The position numbers and the translations under genes are program-made. Under the pieces are notes generated by a model, which saw only the letters and a program-made list of their open reading frames with translations, was not told where the DNA came from and did not search any database. Source: Paracentrotus lividus (taxonomy: Eukaryota; Echinodermata; Echinoidea; Camarodonta; Echinidae). From it: DNA of 64,000 nt. Positions 1 to 11,155 of this stretch are shown in pieces (positions within the stretch are counted from its first letter, which is position 1; every line of letters starts with the position of its first letter). The stretch covers positions 5,492,876 through 5,556,875 of the forward strand of contig CALNVZ010002100.1 in the NCBI GenBank assembly GCA_940671915.1, in the 5' to 3' direction.

Positions 1-815
1 CAATGACCTCTGTGACCTTGACCTCATGACCCCAAAATCTGATAAGTTCATTGTCCCCCATATGTAAATATGATCCAAGTTTGAAGTTGATCCCTCAAAC
101 GGTTCTTAAGTTATCGCAAGAACGAGAGCCATTTTCAACGTACACAATGACCTGTGACCTTTGACCTCATGACCCCAAAATCTAATAAGTTTATTGACCC
201 TCATATATGCACATAATGACCCAAGTTTCAAGTTTTATCCCTCAAACGGTTCTTAAGTTATCACGAGAACAAACATTTTTTAATGTATACAAGACCTCAG
301 TGACCTTTGACGCTTTGACCCCAAAACTAATCAGTTTCATTGCCCTCCATATGCACACATTACTCAAGTTTGAAGTTGACCCGTCACACAGTTCATTAAG
401 TTATTGCGAGAAGAACCATTTTCATGTATACAATGACATCTGTGACTTTGACCCATTGACCTCAATGACCCTAAATCTAATCAGTTCATTGCTCCTCCCA
501 TAGGCACACATTACCCAAGTTTGAAAGTTGACCCGTCAAACGGTTTTTAAGTTATGGCGAGAACAGAGCCATTTTCATGCATACAATGACCTCTGTGACC
601 TTTGACCTTTGACCTCATGACCCTAAAATCTAAATCAGATCATTGTCCCTACCATATGCATACATGATCGAAGTTTGAAAGTGATCCGTCAAACGGTTCT
701 TAAGTTATCGCGAGAAACGAAAACGGGACGGACGTACGGACGGACGGACGGACGGACGGACGGACGGACAACCCGAAAACATAATGCCTCCGGCACCACC
801 TTCGGTGGCGGAGGC
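1..815 (+). repeat. Tandem TGACCTTTGACCT-rich repeat ending in a GGAC array and an inverted-repeat tail
   Basis: A unit of roughly 125 bp is repeated about six times. Each copy has TGACCTTTGACC, CCCCAAAATCTAATCAG, a GTTTGAAGTTGA stretch and TTCTTAAGTTATCGCGAGAA. The array ends in a (GGAC)n run at about 726-770, then ACAACCCGAAAACATAATGCC and a GCCTCCGG/CCGGAGGC-like hairpin ending at about 815. A second copy lies at 22,520-23,372. It fills the 3' side of the GSAP intron seen here. It is an interspersed repeat, not a gene; the open frames over it are incidental. Confidence 0.8.
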
Positions 816-969
816 ATAAAAAAGACTTTTCAAACAAATGATTTTGTTGAATTCAATGAAAATTATTGTTGGTAGATTCCCCATGGAATAAAGGGAATGG
901 AGACACATTTCAAAGATAAAACTTTGTTCATAATTGTGAAAAAGGAAGGGAATCAGTAAACATACAAAC

Positions 970-3900
970 CTGCTAGAAGGCAGCTTGATATCAGGAGGGA
1001 GTTCCATTTCCATCTAATTAAGAAATCAAAACAAAACAATAATTGATGTAAAATGATGGATTGAAATTTACATGAAATACATATTTATCCATTATTGATA
1101 TCATAAACTACACATATGCTGACATTAAATTAGGAGAGTATTTCAAAGCACAATAACTCTCTTCCATTTTATTTCTCTTAAATTATAAAACTGAATGATA
1201 GCCATTTCAATGTTTACCCTTGTGTTATGATTTCAATTTCCAAAGCAAAGACTTTGAGAAGGATCAAGGGAGTTAAGTTGGTAAATGTAAAGAAAAAAAC
1301 AATACTCAATAAATATCAAACACCCCCTCAAAAAACCTGAGCTATACATGATATACACGGTATTTAATGGAGTGCTGAAGTATAGAGATAAACCACATTA
1401 ACTTATACAGCTTTGGAAATAATCATTAGACCATACTCTATGGGAGCTGACTCGAAAGTAATCTAATAATTATATCCTAGGCTGTATGGACCCTTGAATT
1501 ACAAACACACTTTGTATCAATCAATGAAATCACCCTTATTACCATTTTAGTAAAAGTTGTCTGTGACCCTTGACCAGTGAACTCATAGCACCTGAAGATC
1601 GCCAGCTGTTCAGGTTCACTGGGTAAACGATTCCGGTGGAGGACTACAAAGAGACGTTGGGTAGGGGCATCCCACTGCGACCATAGGAAACGACTAACCA
1701 CTGGCTGGGCATCTGGGGGTCCACTAATCACCTGATGAAGGTCAGGGGTTAAAGGTCAATCAACAGCATTATGAATATTGCGTACTACAAGCATATATCT
1801 TTCCATTGGTTGTATACTTTTATAGAGGTTGGATACATACATGCAGTCTGCATTACAAATCACTCATTGCCTACATGTATGTCTATAATTTTCACATGTA
1901 TAGTGCAGGCCCACTTGTCTTGGGACAATAGCGGCTCTATTAAGTTTGGGCATGGGTACAGTCGATACTTTTAATTTTGTGACATAAACCTGGGTCCGCT
2001 ACTGGAAAAAAAATAGGAATCCTCATATGAAAACAATCTTGTAAAGATAAGATTGTCAACAATCCAATTAAAAACTTGGAAATGAAAAAAAAAAAAAGTA
2101 TTGACAGGTTTGATAATATTAAGAATAGGGGTAATGAGTAGAATTGTAGTACTTGAACATACCACATTGCTGTTCCCCATTCTTGCTATGGGCACCCTAT
2201 AGAGTCCTATTGCTGCAAGGATAATAAAAAAACATAATTGCATACAGATTCACACTGTTGTTTATAGATGTCTGGAGATATGACAGAAAACAATACAATG
2301 CATTAACATTAAATTACCCAGCACATCAAAAATCCATGTTATATCATATATCAACATTTCTATACATGTTCCAATTAAATATATAGAGAGTTGAAAAAAA
2401 AAAAAAATAGTGAGTCTTTACTGTAAACCAAACACAAAACATCTATTACAACTACTATGACCTATACTATCTATCTTTTGTCATTTCCTTGAAAGGTCAA
2501 GTTCAGTCCAGTTTACCACAGACAAATATCCTACCATGATAAAAAGATAACGTAAAGGTCAAGGTGTTCTTACATTCTCTATGAAGGAAGACAAGTAGCC
2601 TAGTACACAACCCTTGACCAATTGCCATGATAAAAAGACAATGCTAAGTTCAAGGTGTACTTACATTGGTTTTTATCCACTTGGTCTAACAGCAGTTGGC
2701 CCAATTTTTCTGGTCATCTAATACCACATTGGATAAACCCATATGATCTACTAATAGTTTGGTCTAACTTCCATTTGGTCTAATACATACTTGGACTAAT
2801 TCTCACTTGGTATATTGACCACTGGGTTTAATTGCTGATTTGTCTATAGCCAAATGGTCTAATTGCCTTTTCAAATAATTCCCAAATGAATATTTGGTAT
2901 ATTTCCAGTCAGTTACAGGAATTGACCAAATGGTGATAGACCAATTGGACATTAGACCAAATGGGATTTACCGGTAGATAAAATGGTAAATAGTCGAAGT
3001 GACATGTAGTCCTAAATGTAATTAGACAAACTGGTTGTAGACGAAATGGTCAAACGGTCATTAGTCAAAGTGGGTTTAGACCAATTGGCAATTTACCCTT
3101 ACATTCTCTATGAAGGAAGACCAGTAGCCTACAATTCTTTACCAATTGCCATTATAAAAAGACAATGTAACGGTCAAGGTATTCTTAAATTCTCCACGGA
3201 GGAAGACCAGTAGTCTAATATCTTTGACCAATAGACCAGTTTACTAAGTTATTATAATTTTATGCATACTTTTTAAACAAAAGTTGTTCTTAACAAGATG
3301 AAAGCTTACCTGATGCTTGCCTGACATAGCAACAACTAATGTATGCAAACTGGATTCCATGTATTGTATTTCATTCTTTTATTACAGGTTGTTTGTTACT
3401 ATGTCACCAGGAAAGAAACATGCAAAAATTATTATAGCTTAGTAAACTGGACTATTGCCATAACAAAAAGACAATGTAAAGTTCAAGGTTTTCTTACATT
3501 CTCTATGAAGGAAGACCAGTAGTCTACAATCCTTGACCAATGATGCCATGGAGTCTGGTGGATGTTGGGCTGACCTTGGCCATAGGAACTGGACATGAAG
3601 CAAACATGACCTTTCAACGTTCAGATCAAAGATGGCGTGCTGGGGCTGGATCTCAGCTAGGAAGGCTCGGTATACATCTAACAAGGGGAATGTTTGGTGG
3701 CAGTTTTGTAATGTATTTTCTGGATTATTAGGCTTTTCTAATTCATTCTGGGGATATCCATTGATTATAAAATGTTCATTTTATTCATGATAAGTATAAA
3801 ATGTCTGATTTTTAAAAATAAACACAAGAAAGAAAACATAACATTTATGTTCATATCATTTAGGTGTTATGTTTTCTACCTTGTATTTGTTTTGAAGTTT

Positions 3901-4449
3901 ATATCGTTTCGTCAGTTTGAAAATTTCAGGGTTTTTTTTTCTTGCTTGTCTCATTTTAGGAATGTCCATTTAACAAAAGGATCACAGGCAATGATAATCA
4001 TGAAAAGACTAATCATGGTATTGCCATAAACCCACAAATAAGTTATAAATTGTACATGTGAAATATTTGTTTTTCTTCTCTCTCACCTGCTGAACACTCC
4101 TCCCTACAACTTTACAATTATATTACAATTATACAAATCCCCTCAAAGCAATCGGAGACATTTATGGACATACTATCAGAGCAGATCTGACCAATCTAAA
4201 GGAGTATAATATATCTAAAACCTGTTCCAATGTTGACATTTATAATCTTGAAGGACACTAACCTTGGGGTTGCTGTGAGTTGGTGGATACTGTTGTTGTG
4301 TCTTCATCACCCACAGGGGATGCAGGTTCTGTTTCCTTGGTAACATAAGCCAGGATGCTATGGTCTTGGTTGATGGAACAGTTGATAATCAGGATCTTAC
4401 AGTCATGAACAAATAGACACTAAAAGGTGGCAAGAGAGAGATATATAGA

Positions 4450-4520
<71 letters not shown>

Positions 4521-5793
4521 AACATCTCACACTTTTAAACTCAGATACAGAGCCCATCTGCCTCTCGCAAAATAATCAAGACAAACTAGACAAAACAAGA
4601 TGATTTGTTTACAAGATAATGATGTTAATGATACTCACATTTCCAACACTGAGAGGTACATGTATGCTATACTTGTCCAAGTTGATTTTTTATGAGGATA
4701 AAATTATGAACATACTAACAAGCAACATGTATCAATGTTTCAACATCATTACCCCACAATTATGGTATTTTAATACATAACACAGAAAGATATAATCTAT
4801 ACAAAAACTGTGAAAAAATTAAACAAAATTGGTCCTATATTCTGATACACTGCTCATAGTCTACTGAAATATGCCTTTCTTTCAGTTACCCTCTATTTGT
4901 CATGAGAACATTTGACACTTCATTATAAATATGAATAAATTCTAAGTATTGATAAATCCTATAAAATCAATTCACTACCAATTTAACTAAATTGTAGGGA
5001 TATATAGGAAACTAAATTTTGATTTACTTTATTCTTTTGTTCAGCTGGTTCATAGAGTCCAATATGTGTAACTTGTGCATGACTGTCACCGATCGGTGCT
5101 AGATCATCCCAGGTGTATAACAGTGTACCATCTCTCTCCTGTCCGATAACACGAACAGTGATATCAACATCTGAGTATTCTGTGAGGACAAAAATGCAAG
5201 TATAGTTCAATATACTGTCTTATAAGGCATTCATGGGAACATAACTCAACTAATAAAATGTGATATAAGTATTCAAAGAGTATATTAATGAGATATAGGC
5301 AATTCTGTATCTGCAACTCATATACAAACATAGGCCTACAGCCATGATTTTACTGCACCGACATGTAAAAAAAAAAAAAAAATGTATACCACATGGTATA
5401 CCAATTAGCTTGAGACACTTCCTGTGCAGCATATTAATGCATTTCTCAATTACAATGGATAATATCCTCAGATTATCATTACACAAAAACATATTTATTT
5501 ACTAGGTTTAAAAAAAAAAATGTTGTTTTAATGTTTTAACAGGGTACGACTTTTCTTCATATCTTTTTGAACAACATTTGTTTACATATATCCTGATTAA
5601 AATGAGAAAAAAAATTGATACAACTCAGAAATTGGATGTCCCTGATGACAGAACAAAAGCCGATGCCTTATTCCAGAAATAAGAAATACAGGGAAATTAT
5701 GAATTACATACCTTCTTTGTTAGCTTCCACTCTCCTGCCCAGTATGTATGGGAGGATATCTTTCTGTACATCAAATGTACACTCCAGCTCCAT
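970..5793 (-). CDS. GSAP: GSAP (gamma-secretase activating protein), N-terminal exons, partial
   Basis: Seven coding exons on the minus strand: 5793-5712, 5179-5028, 4419-4263, 3677-3498, 2212-2163, 1731-1543 and 1013-970. All have AG/GT borders, and the phases chain without a break (1,0,1,1,0,0,2). They give 284 residues; human GSAP is about 854 aa, so this is the N-terminal third and the gene continues beyond base 1. The start MELECTFDVQKDILPYILG matches human MALRLVADFDLGKDVLPWL. Other matches to the human protein as I recall it are ERDGTLLYTW with IGLYEP (exon 2), HVQFLWPRSAQHP (exon 4), the 50-nt exon 5 (IGLYRVPIARMGNSNV) and FLWSQWDAPTQRLF (exon 6). In vertebrates the protein modulates gamma-secretase cleavage of APP. 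No signal peptide or membrane segment is visible here. The gene is head-to-head with IRAK4 across 5 kb. Identity is based on remembered similarity but is consistent in every exon. Confidence 0.88.
2545..3545 (-). repeat. Tandem partial copies of the 3' end of GSAP exon 4 with its splice donor
   Basis: The last ~45 nt of exon 4 plus about 45 nt of the following intron recur downstream in the GSAP sense. The true copy is at about 3,452-3,545, and fragments are at about 3,098-3,165, 3,170-3,237 and 2,545-2,660. On the minus strand each reads TTGGTCAAG..., CTACTGGTCTTCCT, then AGAGAATGTAAG. The donor GTAAG is intact in the copies near 3,098 and 2,570 but is TTAAG in the 3,183 copy. None has the 5' part of the exon or its acceptor. 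The copy near 2,660 is interrupted by the mobile element at 2,668-3,097. Confidence 0.75.
2668..3097. mobile_element. Foldback element of degenerate TTGGTCTAAT subrepeats, with 8-bp target duplication
   Basis: A 430-bp element flanked on both sides by CTTACATT (2660-2667 and 3098-3105). It starts GGTTTTTATCCACTTGG and ends CCAATTGGCAATTTACC. The left half carries many TGGTCTAAT units and the right half ATTAGACCA units, so the two halves are inverted. Removing it restores a GSAP exon-4 repeat copy, which confirms the insertion ends. It has no coding capacity. The layout (inverted repeats with an outer domain of short tandem units, 8-bp target site) resembles the TU foldback elements described in sea urchins; that assignment is from memory. 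Confidence 0.8.
4448..4517. repeat. (AG)n microsatellite
   Basis: An almost uninterrupted AG dinucleotide run of about 70 bp in GSAP intron 2, just upstream (in the gene sense) of exon 3. Confidence 0.95.
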
Positions 5794-7455
5794 CTTAGAA
5801 TATGTCTTGTGAAACTAACAGATTTAAGCCAGCATACACGCACTCCTCTTGATAGTCATTATAACTTGAGAGCTATGAGATGAATGGTTGCGGATCTTGA
5901 CGGATACAGCACAAGACACCTAAAGCAGTAAAAGATGGAGCATAAAAATGGACTGCATAAACATCACCACTTTACACAATTTCAAAGTACAATACAAATT
6001 TTGCAGATGGATTTACAATGTAAATGTAAACTCAAATCCATACAAATTGACTTCACTGCATACTTGTCCTAAATGAAAGAAGGATGTATCGTCTATAAAA
6101 GTGAAATGGAATGATCACAGCACAAATATCTCAATGCATTGCTTATCAGCAGGAAGCGATGATCGAAGCTACCATTTATATAAATGATCATAAAAATTTG
6201 CCTGTGTATATACTTTCAGATAACTAGAGCTCAAACAAGAATGAACAAATAGTATATGACCTGTGAGACTCTAACTGTGCCAACCCTGATAAGATTTGGG
6301 TAATATCAAACATGTCTACCAAAAAACTGACCTTTAGCAATGTAAACAATATGAGGTAGATTGTGACTGTTGTTTGCAATAAATAGCTAGATTTAATGGA
6401 TCCAATGTTCACTTGAGCTTGTAAATGACCTTGTGAATCAAACGTACATGGTACATGGTGTATGATTCAAATATGTCCTTGAAGAAAGGTAAGGCAATAT
6501 GGAGAAATACAAAAAAGGGGGAGGGTTGCAACCAAATTAAAGTACATAGACAGGGGTCTGAAGCTGAGACCTTTGAACCCATATCCTTTAGCTGTGCAAA
6601 CATCAGATTCACACAGTCACATAAAATTTTGTAAGTACTAAATTTTATGGAAACAGCTCACAACACAGAATAGAAAATTAATTTGGATGCAGTCCAGAAC
6701 TCTAGGTTATGAACACCATCAGCTAAGTTCTCAAATTGATTTTTTTTTTGTTTGACTTCATACCCTTGCACCCTTTGTGAGTAAGATTTAAGACACACAG
6801 CAATATTTGTGAGCGGAAAAGCTCGTCAATCAAGCTTTGTAGTAATCATCATAACATAATACTACTTTTAAGGTCAAAGCATTCCAAAATTTTTGCAAAA
6901 AAAAAAAAAAAGACCAACACAAAAAACATGTAGGCCTTCAGGTGATAATGATTTCACATTCAATAAAAAACACCAAACAACAAACAAACAAACAAAAAAT
7001 CATTGTTTCTGTTTTATTTCTTTTTGTTTTTTGTTTTTGTTTGTTGCGCGGGGGGGGGCGCGGCGGGGGGATGGGCCAAAATTGTTGACTTTTAGGCACT
7101 TTAAAAAAAAAAATTGTCTGCCTCCCTGCTCAGCAGTCCCCGTAATGTTATGACAGCACATCAGATCACAAAAGGTCTGTAAAAGTTAAAACTCAAATTT
7201 AATTTCTAATTAATTTCTTTTCTTAAAGTTATTTAGTAACAATAAATGAGATTCAAATTGTAATTAATTGATTAATTAGCCAATTTTGCCAACATGACTG
7301 TATACAGGTCTTTCTTGAATCCTTTGAAATTTACAAGCTGACTGCTTGATGTTAATGTTATGATTTCAGTTTCAAATTTAATTGAAACAGTCTCGTTTGA
7401 ATTCACCGTTTTATGATAGATCTATGACTTTTATTTCCTCTGAAACTTTCAGGAG

Positions 7456-8062
7456 TTTGTATGGTGGTGTGACCATAATTCGCGCGTGACCGTAATTCAT
7501 GCACGTCGGATATAATTAATTAATTTTGTGAAAATCTGATAGCACCAACAGATAGAGGGGCCTAAAATTACCTCAAAACCAAATTGTCATCATGGTACGA
7601 TGCATTGAATTATGAAATTATTGACCAAACATCGGAAAATTGCACGTCAGTTCCGTAAAAATATGACCTTCCCGACAATATCTGTAAATCATCATTTTCC
7701 GATTTAATGTCTTTAAAATTGTAATTAAATATTAGTTTCTTCTGATTCTATGAAATTTTGACTTAGATCTACAATAACTGTAATTCCCTTTCCTTAGAGT
7801 TTAGACTGATGGAAATTCTTGATAAATCTTGTCAAATGCTTGTGCGTCAAATAAGGTCTCGTTGTTTTTCTGACTTTTTCAGCAGAAAGCGCGATCGATC
7901 GATCGGCATATAATTTTGAAATTGCGATATCTTCAAAACCCTCTTCGTTTGGCAATTCGGAGTTCAGAATTTTGCCGTTTATTTGCTATTTATAGTTTTC
8001 GTTGATTTTGTGTAAAATGTCATAATATTTGCGCGAACTATGGTCACCCCATCATCCATGTA
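7456..8062. mobile_element. Non-autonomous inverted-repeat element (MITE-like), ~600 bp
   Basis: The left end GTGTGACCATAATTCGCGC is mirrored at the right end by GCGCGAACTATGGTCACCCC. The terminal inverted repeat is about 20 bp with one or two mismatches. The interior is AT-rich with no open frame. Target duplication is not clear. Confidence 0.7.
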
Positions 8063-8791
8063 GTTTACAGTAAGAGAAATAGAATTTTACTAATTTCAGT
8101 CCGTTTTTGTTGTTTTAGGAAATCAAACAAAGTTACTAAATTCCATTAGATTTCTACAACAAAATTGAAGTGACAACAAGAAAAGCTAAGGAAACATATA
8201 CATTATGGCCCAAGCACACCGTTTTCCCCATTGAAATGCTGAAATTCAACCCCCAAAAAATGGTTATAACAAATGATACACATGTATGCAATGCCACTTA
8301 CCTAAGCATACCAGCCAGAATATGTTGAATAAAAAAAAAACATGAATAGCTCCCAGAATAAGAAGATTTCCTTTGGGTTTTCGTCAGTACCGTAAATTTG
8401 CCCGATCCGCCATGTAAACAAAAGGGGACCCTGGAGTAGCCTTGATCAAGACCTTCTTTTCGTATAGTTTGTAAGTTTCGTTACGAAAAAGAGGCTGATG
8501 CAGGAAAAATGGACTCAAACACTAAAATAACAAATAATTCATGACTACTTATGTAAGTAATCTCAGTTGTTTTGGTTAATTACCCTGTAATGGAATAAAA
8601 ATATAATTATGATTGTAATGACTTGTCTAAAGGCGAATCATGGCAATATCCATGACGCATGCGTATTACAAAGACAAACCTACGTATTGATGAAAGTCAT
8701 TAATAATTGTAAGAGCAAGGAATAATATTTACATAGGGTATGAATAGGAGTTGGAAATGTATGACCACAAATTATTCTACAGTAAAACCAC

Positions 8792-8992
8792 CAAATATCG
8801 TACGTTGCTAAATATCGGACAAAATGACTTTAACTCCCCCCATACAGCTAATGGGCCCCGCGTTTGCATGGATATGATAGATGAACTTACCTTCTATAGC
8901 ATTGCACACACAGTCACAGGAGAGCCAGGTTGATGCTCAAAAAAATATTAGGGGGGGGGGGTCGTCCGATATTTAGCAACGTCCGCTATTTG
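8792..8992. mobile_element. Small inverted-repeat element, ~200 bp
   Basis: ACGTTGCTAAATATCGGAC at about 8,802-8,820 is matched in inverted orientation by GTCCGATATTTAGCAACGT at about 8,964-8,982, with partial matching continuing outward for about 10 bp. A G-run lies just inside the right arm. Confidence 0.7.
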
Positions 8993-9703
8993 CACACAAG
9001 CAACTGAACCATCTGGGACTAATGACAAGACTCAGTAAGAAAACTTTCAGAAAACAAACTTAATTTTTCACTTTTTAAAATAACATTTTCACTTATCTTT
9101 TTTCAATAACTGAGTGGTCGGATGTTCCTTTCACTATCCCTGATGTTTTGAGTTTTCTTTCTTTCTTCTTGGATGAAATATTATTTTTTAAAGTCCACTT
9201 TCTGAAAATTTCCCCGCACGTTTTTGGGCGGGAAAGGGCAAAAAAATAAGTGATGTTTTAATTTTTTTTTTCATGATTTTGATTTGAAATTTATCCAAAA
9301 CCTATTCACTGTGTCTTATAATGACATAGACATATGCTACTACTTAATTTTGGAGCTGAAAGTTTTTGCAAAAAGGAGAAAAACCTCCGATAAAACAACA
9401 TTGACAAGGTTGCTAAAATTTTCACCAAAATATGGCAGTTTGGTCCATGAGGTCAATACTAAAGTACCGGTATTGACATCGTATTATGAGTGGCTATTTG
9501 GTGGTTTTCTGGAAATTTTGACCCCCTTAAATTGCATATAAGATGATTCACCAACAAAGATGATAGTTTTGCGGAACGATTTGTAAGTATATATTACAGT
9601 AATATAGGTCTATACTATAGATCTAGCTTCTTTTTATTTAAGGTATCGTCCGGAAATCTACTGAAATTCGAAGTAACATTGCCGTCAGATTTCAATAAAG
9701 CGT

Positions 9704-9729
9704 AGCCCGCACACTTTGTGTGCGGGCTA
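9704..9729. repeat. Perfect short hairpin
   Basis: AGCCCGCACAC and GTGTGCGGGCT flank a 3-base loop, giving a GC-rich perfect stem in an AT-rich setting. Function is unknown. It could be the tip of a small inverted-repeat element. Confidence 0.6.
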
Positions 9730-10499
9730 GTCGTAGTAAGGGTTTGGGCCCTAAATGATGTTAAACTACAGATCTATATTACGTATTAGAACAAAAACAT
9801 GCACACCTCAACCCCATCCAATTCTATACACAGTCACACAGACGCATGTAGACTCTACACCAATAATAATTGACCATGCAATAAGTACTGTAAGTGACTC
9901 TACACCAACAAAACATCACGCCAAACTCACAAAGTCAAAGGTCTTGGCTCTTGCACATGCACACGCCCACCTTCAACAACATCATCATCATGCAGTACCC
10001 TTCTTTCCAAATTCCAAGGTTTTTTGCAGGCCATTCTTAACTTTTTTTAACGACAATAATAATGATACTTACCTTAAATTAAAACATGTTCTGCTCAAAA
10101 CTGATGAAGAGTCAATATGGATCGGTTGGAGGGATCTGGGTCATTAGACTTTAAACTAGACTTTTTGCTGTACGCGAAGGCCACGTATAGCGCACTATAT
10201 ACGCACAATGAAAAATGATTTTCAACAAACTGCTGTAATATGCGACTATTTTCAACCCGGAAATAGCAGGAAGGTACTTTCCCTAATTTCCAAAACAAAT
10301 TATTGGGACGATCATGCGGGTGTTAATATCCTGTTTTAAACAACTCAAGGTGTATTGCAACTAAGTGAATAAATACATGTCTTATTGATATAATTGATCT
10401 TCTTACTGATTTCTGGACATTCTGACAAAACTGTCCGACGCGACGTGCACATGCACACCTCCTGTTAAAACTCTTCTTCTTGGAGTTGGAGTATTTGGG

Positions 10500-10650
10500 C
10501 CAAGGACAGCATCCGCTGAGCTGAGCACTTGGAATCTTGGAGCACTCACACTACTACAGTGAGCTTAGGCAGCGGAAATCGTTGCCGAGCCTAGCCTGCC
10601 TGCTACCTAACCTGACTGCAACTTTGCAAGTGATCTGAGACTGAGTGTGA
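10500..10650 (+). other. IRAK4: Candidate IRAK4 5' UTR exon and promoter region
   Basis: A GC-richer stretch ends in a strong donor (GTGTGA then GTAAGTATT, GT at 10,651). The first coding exon opens with an acceptor at 11,154-11,155 and 24 nt of leader, so an upstream non-coding exon is required. This is the best candidate upstream donor that I see. The transcription start is not defined. Confidence 0.5.
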
Positions 10651-11155
10651 GTAAGTATTTGTCACAATTTTTCACAAAGACCTAATAGAAGTTAAAGTCT
10701 GAGAATGATGCTAATCACTCATCAGTCTAGTAAAAGCTGAAGCGCGAAGGAACTGAAGATCCAGATTTAGACTGCTAATTTAGTTGCGATTTAACACATA
10801 CTATATAATAGTCATACGTTATATATCGCACAATTTACTTAAGAAAAATATTAACAGCAAATTGGCCTTCCTCCATCCCTCTCATGCTTGTAATTTTAAT
10901 TATCTATAGATATATAGTGCATGTGCCCTCGCCTGAATCTGCCACTAGTATAAGTATAAGGCTGACAATTTAATGCATTAACTGTTATTTATTCTTTGGT
11001 AGAAATATATATCATTGATATGTGATATTTTTGGCCCATTCAATGTAGAGTTTGAACACTTTTACCTTTTCTCTGCATAACCATGTTTATGAAATATGTC
11101 AATTAAAATCAAATAATTTTTCATCAATATTTAATCATAATTTCAATTACCACAG

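Larger units (their letters stand above)
5794..10440. other. Intergenic region between GSAP and IRAK4 (head-to-head)
   Basis: I see no supportable coding exon here. It holds the presumed GSAP promoter just above 5,793, a G-rich tract at 7,047-7,069, two small inverted-repeat elements (7,456-8,062 and 8,792-8,992) and a GC-rich hairpin near 9,705. Short open frames such as the one at 9,755-10,147 lack splice structure or recognisable motifs. Confidence 0.7.

Noticed and set aside
9755-10147. 130-aa open frame upstream of IRAK4
   Set aside because: Simple-sequence-like CA-rich translation, no splice context, no recognised motif.
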